A DNA stretch of 34,014 nucleotides from Caldilineaceae bacterium (GTDB taxonomy: Bacteria; Chloroflexota; Anaerolineae; Caldilineales; Caldilineaceae), in assembly GCA_023384455.1 (NCBI GenBank), contig JAHDWH010000048.1, positions 1 through 34,014 of the forward strand, written 5' to 3'. The notes below the pieces were generated by a model. That model made no database searches. It was not told the origin of the DNA and saw nothing but the letters and a program-made list of their open reading frames with translations. How positions within the stretch are numbered: position 1 is the stretch's first letter; each line of letters begins with the position of its first letter. The position numbers were made by a program, and so were the translations under genes. Shown one piece after another: positions 16,565-24,334 of the stretch.

Positions 16565-17587
16565 TTACTTATCCGACAGAGAAAGCCCCGCCGACTTCTG
16601 CTGCCAGTAGTCCCGGGTTTTGGTCGATGTGCTGTAGGCGCAGTGGGTCACGCCTTCCAGGTATTCAGTGGACACTGAGAATCCCAGGGCAGAGATAGTC
16701 TGTACACTGATCAGCGCTTCGTCGTGAAGGAAGTCTTGTGTGCCAATTGTGTACTGAAATTCCGAACGGCGCACAATCTCCGGGTTCTGGCTCAATGTCT
16801 GTAATTTTGTGTAACGGCTCCCCGATCCTGAGTTAATCCCGCTGGCCCCACAGTTCAAAATCGTAAATGCCGGATACTCCCCGCCCCGGTTGGGAAACCA
16901 GTAGGCGTCGTAGAACCAGGCGCCGCCGGACGCACCGCTGCCAAATACCACATCCCGGCAGACGTTATACTGGGCGAACATTGCATCCAACACATCCGCG
17001 ATCAGTTGCAGATTGGCGTCGGCTTCGGGCGAGGGGATGCCGCTGGGTCCGTGCCAGGGATGATAGCCTTCCGACGCCGCCGGGGCCTGGGGTGCCACAT
17101 AAATCCAACCATTCTGCCGGATAAATGTGTTCACCACATTATTTGTATTGGCGTGGAATTGGTAATTGCCCCCGTCCCCGTGCAGATAGTAGGCCAGAAA
17201 AGTGGGTGTGGCCGGGTCATAGCCTTCGCCCACAATAATTGTGGCGGGGCGTCCAGCCAATGTCACGTCGTGGGTTCCCGCCGCCAATCCACCCGAACCG
17301 CCGGTAGGGTTGCAACGCAGTTGGTTGGAGTCCGGCGTGGCTGTGGGCGTCGGAGAAACTGTAGGGGTTGGAGTGGGCGTGGGCGTGGACTGGCTCTGGT
17401 GGACCACCGGCAGAAAGAGAGATAGGGGCGTTGCACTTGCTTGGGGCAAGGGGGCGGCCTGGGCCAGGCCAGCCGCCTGGGTGCGGCTCGGTTGTCGCCA
17501 GGTATAGAGTCCCGATAGTAGGACGAGGAAACCAATTGTCAATAGCGCCGCGCAGAGCGAGCGACGGTCGATGCAATTCTTCACCAT
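16565..17587 (-). CDS. Secreted alpha/beta-hydrolase (esterase/depolymerase-like)
   Basis: A 340-residue exported enzyme. Residues 1-40 form a signal peptide or anchor (one hydrophobic helix, about 11-28), followed by LSLFLPVV at 56-62 and a Pro/Thr linker (67-85). The catalytic domain has the nucleophile elbow GSGASGG with Ser220, a likely acid Asp285 in GTQDFLHDE, and His315 in GVTHCAY, with an oxyanion segment YYLHGDGG at 133-140. The order and spacing fit PHB-depolymerase/feruloyl-esterase-like hydrolases, but I cannot name a substrate. AGGG precedes ATG 17587. A hairpin follows the stop codon directly. Confidence 0.82.
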   Translation of the reverse strand: MVKNCIDRRSLCAALLTIGFLVLLSGLYTWRQPSRTQAAGLAQAAPLPQASATPLSLFLPVVHQSQSTPTPTPTPTVSPTPTATPDSNQLRCNPTGGSGGLAAGTHDVTLAGRPATIIVGEGYDPATPTFLAYYLHGDGGNYQFHANTNNVVNTFIRQNGWIYVAPQAPAASEGYHPWHGPSGIPSPEADANLQLIADVLDAMFAQYNVCRDVVFGSGASGGAWFYDAYWFPNRGGEYPAFTILNCGASGINSGSGSRYTKLQTLSQNPEIVRRSEFQYTIGTQDFLHDEALISVQTISALGFSVSTEYLEGVTHCAYSTSTKTRDYWQQKSAGLSLSDK

Positions 17588-17666
17588 CTGTGCCCTTTTA
17601 TAAATTGTAAGAATATCGTTGTGGTGGGCGGTCGGTAGTCCACCGTCGGTGGTCTACTGTTTGTGT

Positions 17667-18437
17667 CTATCTGCGCCGCTGTCCGCGGCGCAGTAGTGCG
17701 GGTGGAAGCTGCAAAATCGCTACTTCGGCCAAATCCGTATAGCCAATCCGCCGGTAGAGGACGTGGGCCATTTCCGTCGCCAGTAAGAGGCTCTGGTCAA
17801 CGCCCGCCTGCCTGTTCGTAAGCAACAGTCTGCTCATCAGCGCCCAGGCGTGCCCCCGTTTGCGGAAAGCCGGCGCAGTGTAGACGTGAGAAACCCAGGC
17901 AATTGCCTCATCGTAGCGGGCGCTGCGTCCATAAGCTGTCGGTTGATCTTCGGCAAGACAATAATAGTGCGTCAGGGCAGGATCGCGCAATTCCTCCATT
18001 GGGATCGGCTCCAGGCCGTCGATGGCGCTGAGCAAAAGTGCATCCCTGGCATCGGTGGCCGGGCGCACCATCACATCTTCCGCTCTTTCTGCCATCACCG
18101 GCTGCCACTCAGCCAGATTGCACCCCATCAGCCATTGGCTTTCCACCAGCCGAAAACCGGCCCGCACAAAAGCTTGCCGGCGTTCCAGCGGCGCGTCCAC
18201 CACAAAAAGCAGATTGTCCCGTTCTGGGCTGTAATTGCGCAGGGCCAGCAGCGCGGCGGCAGGTGAAGAGTCCGCGGCAAAGAAGCGGTCCACCGCCACA
18301 GACTGGCCGTCCCGTATCCCCTCGGCGTGGACGCAGAACAGCGGGCCGACCGGGCCGATACTACCCTGGCGGCGTTGGCGCTCGGTCAACAGATGGGTGT
18401 GGGCGAGGAATTCGTGTAGTGAAGGTGAGTCGTACAT
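17667..18437 (-). CDS. GNAT-family N-acetyltransferase
   Basis: A 256-residue protein. The C-terminal half carries the acetyl-CoA binding motif A of the GNAT fold: AWVSHVYTAPAFRKRGHAWALMSRLL (about 181-206, with the R-K-R-G-H-A turn), followed by a YRRIGYTDLAEVAIL strand typical of motif B. The N-terminal half looks like a second, degenerate GNAT-like domain (QAFVRAGFRLVESQWLMGC around 89-107). The acceptor is unknown. The 79-base gap upstream of the neighbouring esterase gene holds only a short CCACC-GTC-GGTGG hairpin. Confidence 0.85.
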   Translation of the reverse strand: MYDSPSLHEFLAHTHLLTERQRRQGSIGPVGPLFCVHAEGIRDGQSVAVDRFFAADSSPAAALLALRNYSPERDNLLFVVDAPLERRQAFVRAGFRLVESQWLMGCNLAEWQPVMAERAEDVMVRPATDARDALLLSAIDGLEPIPMEELRDPALTHYYCLAEDQPTAYGRSARYDEAIAWVSHVYTAPAFRKRGHAWALMSRLLLTNRQAGVDQSLLLATEMAHVLYRRIGYTDLAEVAILQLPPALLRRGQRRR

Positions 18438-18526
18438 AGGAGTTTTTCCCTGGAGATCGCTGTCTGCTTTCTCGTTTCACGTTGCTGCTGATGGGTGAAT
18501 TATCAGATCGTAGCTGTCGGCTTGCT

Positions 18527-18545
18527 GGTACGACGCACCAGCGCG
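18527..18545. repeat. Short GCTGGTACG..CACCAGC hairpin
   Basis: A small dyad (GCTGGT and ACCAGC around ACGACGC) related to the 3' end of the composite repeat (compare 10987-11011 and 30079-30102). A TTTCACG word lies shortly upstream at 18476. Probably a decayed or partial copy. Confidence 0.45.
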
Positions 18546-18668
18546 GTTACACCTGGCCGTCAGTATAGGGATTTTGGCGGGGTTGGCAAGTCGGCGGAAA
18601 GGTGTCCCGATTGGATGTTTGCCACATTGATACGCGTATGGCACCTAAACAGTTTGAATAACCCATCA

Positions 18669-18920
18669 TCTCCGCTAAGAATCGGCACATCCCGTGTGGA
18701 AGTTGTCGGGGATAGCTACGATTCCTTCGCCATCAGCCATAATCCTGTCGAGGATGAAACTTCTGTGCTGGCATTTACAGGAACGGTGAGCGTCACCCTC
18801 GCAGGCAGCAACCAGCCGGCGTTCGCGCTGGGTCCGGCCCAGTCGGTGATCGTCGCTGGCGACGGGGCCGGCCCTATCCGCGCCCTGCCCCAACTCTTTC
18901 TGCCGACCGTGCGTCGCTGA
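18669..18920 (+). pseudogene. Possible C-terminal remnant of a FecR-like secreted protein
   Basis: An open frame to the TGA at 18920 encodes SRVEVVGDSYDSFAISHNP..TSVLAFTGTVSVT, which resembles a FecR-type domain strand pattern, then a Gln/Ala-Gly region and the tail LPQLFLPTVRR. The upstream part of the same frame (from ATG 18495) crosses a repeat hairpin and does not look like protein, and no signal peptide is present. I read it as the last roughly 83 codons of a lost gene. It could also be a chance frame. Confidence 0.4.
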
Positions 18921-19055
18921 ACGTGACACGCCGCGTCCGACGGCTTCGCTCCCCCACCGCCCCCATTCCGTTGTAGGATCGGTCGCGTCGGTGGGGTTGG
19001 CGGTAGTCGTGCCATTGGCTCTGCGTTCCATCCGCGGGGGGGTGAGGGAACACGC

Positions 19056-19122
19056 CCGATTCCGGGAATCGCCCGGCAGCAGTCGGCAGGCCGGAGATCA
19101 GGTGGGCGATTCCCGGAATCAG
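19056..19122. repeat. Inverted pair of near-palindromic GATTCCSGGAATC boxes
   Basis: Two 19-base arms (19056-19074 and 19104-19122) are inverted copies with one difference, and each arm itself contains the near palindrome GATTCCSGGAATC followed by GCCC (or its complement). The spacer is 29 bases. It could be a protein-binding site pair or a decayed mobile element end. Between 18921 and 19055 I see nothing else. Confidence 0.6.
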
Positions 19123-19134
19123 CTCGAACGCTAA

Positions 19135-19254
19135 GGGCTTGTCAAAGAATAACTTCCCGTTTTGGTGCGTCGCACTGTCCAGATGAGATTGCGGACTAGA
19201 GTCATTTCGTGGACAGTGCGACGCATCGGATGGAACTTATTTCTTGACGAGTCC
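19135..19254. mobile_element. 120-bp MITE with ~45-bp terminal inverted repeats (TAA duplication)
   Basis: Both ends read GGNCTYGTCAA..AATAA.TTCC and then TGCGTCGCACTGTCCA inward, giving imperfect terminal inverted repeats of about 45 bp around a central 28-base unique part. TAA is present directly on both sides (19132-19134 and 19255-19257), a 3-bp target duplication of the T-N-A type seen with some IS5-group elements. It has no coding capacity, so it would need a transposase supplied in trans. It lies upstream of the SDR gene. Confidence 0.8.
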
Positions 19255-19348
19255 TAATCCCCCGCTTGACAGATTCCCCGCTTCCACGCACACTTCCACA
19301 GTACGTATGCAAACGACAGCCAAAACTCATACACAACGGGGAAAACCT

Positions 19349-20182
19349 ATGAGATCACTGGACAACCGGGTCGCCATTGTCACCGGCGGCGCGCAGGGAA
19401 TCGGCGGGGCTACGGCGCGCAAACTGGCATCGGACGGGGCACGGGTGCTGATTGCGGATGTGGATATGGCCGCGGCCGTGCAGAATGCCGAGCGCATTCA
19501 AAACGCGGGAGGCACGGCGGAGGTGCTGGAAGTGGACATCACCCGTTCCGAGCAGATCAGCGGGATGATCGAGCGGGCGGTGGAACTGTGGGGGCGGCTG
19601 GACATTCTGGTCAACAACGCCTGGAGCCGCCGGGAGCAGGACGGCAGCGCGCTCACACTGAGCGAAGCCGCCTGGGATCACGCGATGAGTCTGGTCCTGA
19701 AGTCGGTCTTTCTGGGGGCAAAGTATGCCGCGCCCCATATGCAAAAGCAGGGGGGCGGCGCGATTGTGAGCATCTCCTCGGCCCACGGGCTGATGGTGGC
19801 CCAGGGCAAAATGGCCTACGAAGTCAACAAAGCCGGGGTCATCGCTCTCACCCGGCAGATGGCGACGGATTTAGGGCCGATGGGGATTCGGGTCAACGCC
19901 ATCTGCCCCGGCCACATCGTCACCGAGCATATGCAGGCCCGTTTCTGGGATCACAACCCGACGATGCGCCCCTTCTTCGAAGCCCAATACCCTATGCGGC
20001 GCACAGGCACGCCCGACGACATCGCGGCCGCGGTCCACTTTCTGTGTACGGATGCGGCCTCTTTCATCACCGGCGTGGCCCTGCCCGTGGACGGTGGGCT
20101 GACGATTCAGTTGCAGGAGGATTTGGGGCTGAGTCTGGCCCGGCTGGTGCGGGCACACCCGGAGATTCAGTTGCCAGAGTAG
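19349..20182 (+). CDS. Short-chain dehydrogenase/reductase (SDR)
   Basis: A 277-residue classical SDR: cofactor motif TGGAQGIG at 12-19, NNAW at 89-92, catalytic Ser143/144 in SISSAHG, Tyr157 and Lys161 in YEVNK, and the C-terminal GVALPVDGG block. An acidic residue after beta-2 (IADVDM, D37) favours NAD(H). The substrate is unknown. ATG 19349 follows ACGGGG; the longer frame from 19244 runs into the MITE flank and is not used. It converges on a Gfo/Idh/MocA gene, and the two may act in sugar or polyol metabolism, but that is only suggested by their proximity. Confidence 0.92.
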   Translation: MRSLDNRVAIVTGGAQGIGGATARKLASDGARVLIADVDMAAAVQNAERIQNAGGTAEVLEVDITRSEQISGMIERAVELWGRLDILVNNAWSRREQDGSALTLSEAAWDHAMSLVLKSVFLGAKYAAPHMQKQGGGAIVSISSAHGLMVAQGKMAYEVNKAGVIALTRQMATDLGPMGIRVNAICPGHIVTEHMQARFWDHNPTMRPFFEAQYPMRRTGTPDDIAAAVHFLCTDAASFITGVALPVDGGLTIQLQEDLGLSLARLVRAHPEIQLPE

Positions 20183-20190
20183 AAAGAGAT

Positions 20191-20268
20191 AGGGTGACAG
20201 GGTGACAGGGTGACAAGGTGAGGAGTGATGACCTCGCCCTGTCACCTTATCACCCTGTCACCTTGTCA
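20191..20268. terminator. GGTGACAG-word hairpin between convergent genes
   Basis: Left words GGTGACAG (three, then GTGACAAG) and right complementary words (CCCTGTCACC, TTATCACC, CTGTCACC, TTGTCA) form a long imperfect stem around GAGTGATGAC. It lies between the converging SDR and Gfo/Idh/MocA genes. The stop codon of the latter (TCA at 20266-20268 on this strand) is in the right arm. Word unit here is 8 bases. Confidence 0.65.
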
Positions 20269-21399
20269 TCCCCTCCCCAGCCGCCAGACCCCGTTGTCCA
20301 CACTCTCGACTTTGCCGCTGGCCGCCGAACGCAGCCCCGCATCCAGAATCGCCATTACCTCCAAATTGAAGTCCAAATCCAACATCGGGTGCAGGGCGTC
20401 GCCCGTGTCCAGATGGTGGATCATCTCCTCGGCGATGTTCGTGCGCCCGGCTGCCAGATCATCCGCTTCGTAGACGGTCGTCTGGCCCGCGCCCCGCTCC
20501 ACACGCACAGTGGCCGTCGTCCCCTTCTTCTCCACCAGCAGCGTGCCTGTCGTGCCATAGACAATGGGGCCTGGGGTGACGCCGTGATCCAGCGTCGTCC
20601 ACGAGCCTTCGCAGATGGTGTAGGCGCTGGGGAAACGGACGAGCATCGCGGCGTTGTCCTCGGCGTCGCCCCAGGCGCTGTCCAGGTTGGCGCGCAGACC
20701 GATGACGGAGGTGGCCTGCTCCCCCACCAGCCAGCGGGAGATGAGCGAGCCGTAGCAGCAGTAATCGAGCATTGCGCCACCACCCGCCGCGGCCTGATGC
20801 CACCAGGTGGTCCCCCGCACAGTGCCGCTGAGCAGCGCGGATTCGTTGACAACCCCCGGATGGCGCACCCCCGGTCCCAGCGGTCCCGTATGGCCGCCCC
20901 GCCATTTGACCTGCAAGACCCGGCCAATCTCACCTGCTTCAATCAGCGTTTTGGCTTTGCGGTCGATGGCGGACCAGGCCGTGGGCCAGTTGACGATCAT
21001 CAGCGTATCCGCGGCTCTGGCCGCGCGGGCCATACGCAGCCCCTCGGCCAGAGAGGCAGCCATCGGCTTTTCCACTACCATATGCACACCCGCGGCCGCG
21101 CACGCCTCGGCCACGTCCCCGTGCTGGTTGTTCTCGGCACAGCAGATGATTACGTCGAACTGCTCCTGGGCCAGCATCTCCCGGTAGTCGTCGTAGAGTT
21201 TGGGCAGGCCAATCTTTTCCACCGCGTTGGCCGCGTTCCATTTGCGGGTAGAGCGGGCTTCGCCGGTATCGGGGCGGATGGGCAGAGTGTCCGCGCCGGC
21301 CACGAGGACGCTCTGGGGATGGGCGGCGAACTGGGCCAGCAGGCTGTTGATGTGCATATGGGCGAAACCGATGACGCCGATGCGATAGGTGTTGGACAT
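20266..21399 (-). CDS. Gfo/Idh/MocA-family oxidoreductase
   Basis: A 377-residue NAD(P)-dependent dehydrogenase-like protein. The N-terminal Rossmann domain begins YRIGVIGFAHMHINSLLAQF (5-24), and the family EKP motif is in VVEKPMAASLAEG (about 117-129). The C-terminal alpha/beta domain includes the AGGGAMLDYCCYG segment, where the usual catalytic GG..D/H pattern lies. Such enzymes act on sugars, inositols or related polyols; the substrate is unknown. AGGAG lies about 8 bases upstream of ATG 21399. Confidence 0.9.
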   Translation of the reverse strand: MSNTYRIGVIGFAHMHINSLLAQFAAHPQSVLVAGADTLPIRPDTGEARSTRKWNAANAVEKIGLPKLYDDYREMLAQEQFDVIICCAENNQHGDVAEACAAAGVHMVVEKPMAASLAEGLRMARAARAADTLMIVNWPTAWSAIDRKAKTLIEAGEIGRVLQVKWRGGHTGPLGPGVRHPGVVNESALLSGTVRGTTWWHQAAAGGGAMLDYCCYGSLISRWLVGEQATSVIGLRANLDSAWGDAEDNAAMLVRFPSAYTICEGSWTTLDHGVTPGPIVYGTTGTLLVEKKGTTATVRVERGAGQTTVYEADDLAAGRTNIAEEMIHHLDTGDALHPMLDLDFNLEVMAILDAGLRSAASGKVESVDNGVWRLGRG

Positions 21400-21513
21400 A
21401 GGATGCTCCTGTGGAATGGAAATGTGGAAAGCAGGAAAGGAGAGAGCGAATCCGCAGGCGAAAGCTGCGTGTTGAAACCTGAAACGTGAAAGTATTCGAC
21501 CTGAATTCACGTT

Positions 21514-21750
21514 TCAGATGGTCGTGTGAGTAACGATACACCAGATATGCAGAAAGGAAAAGTGGGAGTCGGGAAAGAGGCGGGGGGTGTCGATCCCATA
21601 GGCAGCAAATGTGATCAGCCCGACGCAGAAGAGCCAGAGGAAAAAGGGGTTCGGATCGCCGCCCAGTAGACTATCGAGCAGAAAATAGAGAAGCGCTGCC
21701 AACATCAGGCCGCCTGCCAATTGGGGCAGAGAATCGATATAGTCACGCAT
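21514..21750 (-). CDS. Small membrane protein of unknown function
   Basis: A 78-residue protein with two hydrophobic segments (LAGGLMLAALLYFLLDSLL at about 9-27 and PFFLWLFCVGLITFAAYGI at about 34-52). I do not recognise a family. ATG 21750 has GGAG about 10 bases upstream; the frame extends to 21783. It ends 115 bases before the Gfo/Idh/MocA start on the same strand, with an ACGTTTC hairpin (about 21483-21519) in between. Confidence 0.55.
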   Translation of the reverse strand: MRDYIDSLPQLAGGLMLAALLYFLLDSLLGGDPNPFFLWLFCVGLITFAAYGIDTPRLFPDSHFSFLHIWCIVTHTTI

Positions 21751-21769
21751 GGCTGCCGTCTCCAAATGT

Positions 21770-21798
21770 TTGCCCGCCAACAAACTTTGCCGTATGAT
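21770..21798 (+). promoter_or_regulatory. Putative promoter of the thioesterase gene
   Basis: TTGCCC (21770-21775) and TATGAT (21793-21798) are separated by 17 bp, the same form as the importer promoter. The predicted transcript starts near 21805, 38 bases before ATG 21843. Confidence 0.55.
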
Positions 21799-21842
21799 AA
21801 CAAAGAATCGGCATACCCACCACTTCCTCTACAGGCAACCAA

Positions 21843-22241
21843 ATGACCCTCACCCCCGGACTGACTGGCGAAGCATCTACAACCGTTGACCACACAAACA
21901 CAGCCGCCGCTCTGGGCAGCGGGCTGGTCCCGGTCTACGGCACGCCCGCGCTGATTGCCCTGTTGGAATTGGCCGCGGTCCACGCGGTAGCGGATTACCT
22001 GCCGCCCGGTGCTACCTCTGTGGGAACCCATCTGGACGTGCGCCACCTGGCCGCCACGCCCATCGGTATGCGTGTGCGCGCCCAAGCCACTCTGACAGAA
22101 GTTGGCGGCCGGCGATTGACTTTTGCCGTGGAAGCCCACGACGAAGTGGAAAAAGTGGGCGAAGGATTGCACACCCGCGTCGTTGTGGATGTGGAGCGCT
22201 TCGTACAGCGAGTTGAGGCAAAAAAGAGACGTGAAACGTAA
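21843..22241 (+). CDS. FlK-like acyl-CoA thioesterase (hot-dog fold)
   Basis: A 132-residue single-domain hot-dog protein like the fluoroacetyl-CoA thioesterase FlK. The three catalytic residues known for FlK (Thr42, Glu50, His76) correspond here to Thr34, Glu42 and His68, with exactly the same spacings of 8 and 26. Surrounding blocks YGTPALIALLELAAVHAV and VGTHLDVRHLAATPIGM also fit. Most relatives are not fluoroacetate-specific and may remove toxic or stray acyl-CoAs. The last six residues (KKRRET) and the TAA stop come from the left arm of the hairpin that follows. Confidence 0.88.
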   Translation: MTLTPGLTGEASTTVDHTNTAAALGSGLVPVYGTPALIALLELAAVHAVADYLPPGATSVGTHLDVRHLAATPIGMRVRAQATLTEVGGRRLTFAVEAHDEVEKVGEGLHTRVVVDVERFVQRVEAKKRRET

Positions 22242-22279
22242 GAGCGGACGACGCTTCTCACGTTTCACGTCTCTTTTTT
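22220..22279. terminator. Bidirectional terminator hairpin (ACGTGAA words)
   Basis: Arms at 22220-22244 and 22254-22279 pair almost completely and end in six A on the left and six T on the right, so the RNA of either strand would have a stem followed by U residues. It separates the convergent thioesterase and LysM genes. The stem is built of the ACGTGAA word. Confidence 0.85.
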
Positions 22280-22285
22280 CACCTC

Positions 22286-23521
22286 TTACGGAATCCGCAC
22301 CACATCCCCCGGCGCAAGCTCACGACCGGAGAAGTCCAGATTGGCCGCTTTAAGCGCCTCTTCCGTGACACCCGCCCGCCCGGCCACGGTGGCCCAGGTA
22401 TCACCTGTCTGGACAGTGTAGCTGCCATCGGTAATCGCCTCGGGTTTGTCGTCCGGCACAGTCTTGATTTCGATGGGTGGGGGCGGCGAGCCGTGGGCCG
22501 GAATAATCATCTCGTCTGCCGGGCGGATATTCTGCCCGCGCAGCGCCCAAAGCTCCGGGTTGGCAGAGCGTAGCTTCTCAAAATCCATCCCATAGCGGCT
22601 GGCGATATTAAACCAGTTGTCCCCAGGCCGTACAGAATAGATGACTGCATTCGCCGGGGGGTTGCTCACCCGGAAAGGCTCGCCACCCGCGGCGGCGGTG
22701 GGCAATGTGCCCGGTACAGCCGGGGGCGCAACCGGCGTGGAGGTGGCATCGGGAGCCGGGACAACGGCCGGCTGTGAAGTGGCCGCCGGGATAGGGGCGA
22801 CCGATGCTGGGGCCGGGGTCGGTGTAGCCACAGATTGCGCCACCGCAACCGCTGCCTCTTTTGCTGCGGCCGGGGCAGGATTGACCACTTGCATCATATC
22901 CCCCGGTTGAATGACCGCTCCCCGTCTGCGCCACAATCCCAGATTGTCCAGGCGCAAATCCCAATAGGTCACCCCAAAACGGTCAGCAATGGCGTACCAG
23001 GAATCCCCGGGCTGGACGGTGACCTCGACCGTCGGGCGCTGGTCCGCCGCGGTCAGGCCAGGGATCGCCATCTCATCCCCAGGCCGGATGATCTCGCCGC
23101 GCAGGGTCCACAATTCAGGATTGGCCGCCCGCAGATCGTTATAGCTCACGCCAAATTTACGTGCGATGAGAATCCAATATTCCCCCAGACGAACGGTATA
23201 GACAAACGCGTCGGGATCATTTACGGCAAAGGCGCGGACAACGGGTAGAGAGAAGCCTCGGCCAGCCGTTGTCTGTTCCTGGGCCTGGATGCCCGGAGAG
23301 AACAGGGACAACACAAGTGCCAGAAAAACTCCCAAAAAAACAGAAACCCCCAGAGACGGTAACTGCTCACCCCCTCTCAACCTCTCCCACAGTGGGGGAG
23401 GAGTCGATCCACTTCCCTCCCTGCAATGGGGAGGGGCAGGGTGGGGTGGCTGAACAGTTACCAGAGACGAGGGTCTGGGCTGTCTTCGGATCGTTTTCGT
23501 TACACCGGGGAATATGTTCAT
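22286..23521 (-). CDS. Secreted LysM-repeat protein with a MITE in its N-terminal region
   Basis: A 411-residue exported protein with four LysM domains (about 107-154, 166-213, 293-341 and 366-410) separated by an Ala/Pro/Thr linker (about 215-290). LysM domains bind peptidoglycan or chitin-like glycans, so a cell-envelope role is likely; no catalytic domain is visible. The hydrophobic signal helix is at 58-76 and is followed by IQAQEQ, a likely cleavage region. Residues about 20-55 are encoded by a MITE inserted in frame; without it the start MNIFPGVTKTIRRQPRPS would join SLGVSVFLG directly and give a normal signal peptide. ATG 23521 has AGAGG upstream and a promoter at 23600-23628. Confidence 0.85.
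   Translation of the reverse strand: MNIFPGVTKTIRRQPRPSSLVTVQPPHPAPPHCREGSGSTPPPLWERLRGGEQLPSLGVSVFLGVFLALVLSLFSPGIQAQEQTTAGRGFSLPVVRAFAVNDPDAFVYTVRLGEYWILIARKFGVSYNDLRAANPELWTLRGEIIRPGDEMAIPGLTAADQRPTVEVTVQPGDSWYAIADRFGVTYWDLRLDNLGLWRRRGAVIQPGDMMQVVNPAPAAAKEAAVAVAQSVATPTPAPASVAPIPAATSQPAVVPAPDATSTPVAPPAVPGTLPTAAAGGEPFRVSNPPANAVIYSVRPGDNWFNIASRYGMDFEKLRSANPELWALRGQNIRPADEMIIPAHGSPPPPIEIKTVPDDKPEAITDGSYTVQTGDTWATVAGRAGVTEEALKAANLDFSGRELAPGDVVRIP
23358..23462. mobile_element. 105-bp MITE, copy B (6-bp target duplication AGAGAC), inside the LysM gene
   Basis: It begins GGTAACTG and ends CAGTTACC (perfect 8-bp ends, extended imperfectly to about 18 bp). Perfect 6-bp direct repeats AGAGAC flank it at 23352-23357 and 23463-23468. 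It has the same length as copy A and about 85-90% identity. The element plus duplication adds 111 bases, which is 37 codons, and it is open in the LysM frame. Confidence 0.88.
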
Positions 23522-23599
23522 CGCCGCCTCTGAAAGTGTATAGGATGGAAATATCGTCAATTCGCTGGGGTTGTTGCGCCTTATGGCGTGATGGATACC

Positions 23600-23628
23600 A
23601 GTGTACCGGATTGGGCCAGAAAGGGCAA
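23600..23628 (-). promoter_or_regulatory. Putative promoter of the LysM gene
   Basis: On the minus strand, TTGCCC (23623-23628) and TACACT (23600-23605) are separated by 17 bp. The predicted start is near 23593, about 70 bases before ATG 23521. Confidence 0.5.
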
Positions 23629-23714
23629 CCCGAATTTTGCCTTATTTTCAGACGGTTGGGATGAGCTTCAGGAGGTGCTATACTGTGACGCAGGATGTGT
23701 GTACCGGAATGTAG

Positions 23715-23880
23715 TGCATAAGGTGGCGAAGCCACGATTTGCGTGGGGAAACGGGAAGACGTGAAGACGTGAAGACGTGAGATCACGTGACGATACCTCA
23801 CGTTTCACGTTTCACCTTTCACCTTTCAACTGGTTGGCCGACCGCCTGACGCTTGTGCGTTCGTTCCTCGCTGGTACGGA
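23715..23880. repeat. Composite structured repeat, copy B
   Basis: Same order of parts as copy A: TGCATAAGG, the GTGGC-GAA-GCCAC hairpin, GATTTGCGTGGGGAAACG, GACGTGAA words pairing with TTTCACG words (here extended by two TTTCACC words), AACTGGTTGGCCGACCG, a degenerate CTGACGC..GCGTTCG hairpin and TTCCTCGCTGGTACGG. It lies in the divergent gap between the LysM and glyoxalase-fold genes. Confidence 0.85.
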
Positions 23881-23954
23881 ATACGTAGTTTCTTCCATCC
23901 AACCCATCGTGCAAACGGGGTAGATACCCTCGGCTGAAAAAGGAATCAGGCAAA

Positions 23955-24323
23955 ATGGCTCTTTCGCGTGTTACACCCATTTTACGCAGTTTTGACGAAG
24001 CCAAAGCCAGAGAGTTCTATATCGAATTTCTCGGCTTTCAGGTCGATTTTGAGCATCGCTTTGAGGCGAATTTCCCACTCTATATGGGCATTTCAAAGGA
24101 CGATTGTGTGCTGCATATCACCGAGCATCACGGGGATTGCAGCCCCGGCAGTGCCATCCGCATCGCCACGACGGGCCTGGCTGCCTATCACCAGACTTTG
24201 GCGGACAAGGAGTACAAATATGCCCGGCCAGGTTTGAAGAAACAGCCCTGGGGGACTCTCGAAATGACCATCACCGATCCCTTTGGCAATCGGCTCACCT
24301 TTGCGGAAGAAATCAAACAGTAA
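23955..24323 (+). CDS. Glyoxalase/bleomycin-resistance-fold protein
   Basis: A 122-residue vicinal-oxygen-chelate (VOC) protein with the order FDEAKAREFYIEFLGFQVDFEHRF at the start and WGTLEMTITDPFGNRLTFAEE at the end, typical of the bleomycin-resistance/glyoxalase superfamily. The Glu in TLEM and an upstream His could be metal or ligand residues. The length (about 120) fits the bleomycin-resistance-like group. An AGGA lies about 10 bases before the ATG. An acetyltransferase gene follows after 11 bases, so the two are probably co-transcribed. Confidence 0.85.
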   Translation: MALSRVTPILRSFDEAKAREFYIEFLGFQVDFEHRFEANFPLYMGISKDDCVLHITEHHGDCSPGSAIRIATTGLAAYHQTLADKEYKYARPGLKKQPWGTLEMTITDPFGNRLTFAEEIKQ

Positions 24324-24334
24324 AGGCAAAAACC

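Noticed and set aside
18495-18668. Full-length 141-codon gene from ATG 18495
   Set aside because: The first roughly 58 codons cross a repeat hairpin and lack a signal peptide or family resemblance; only the 3' part looks protein-like.
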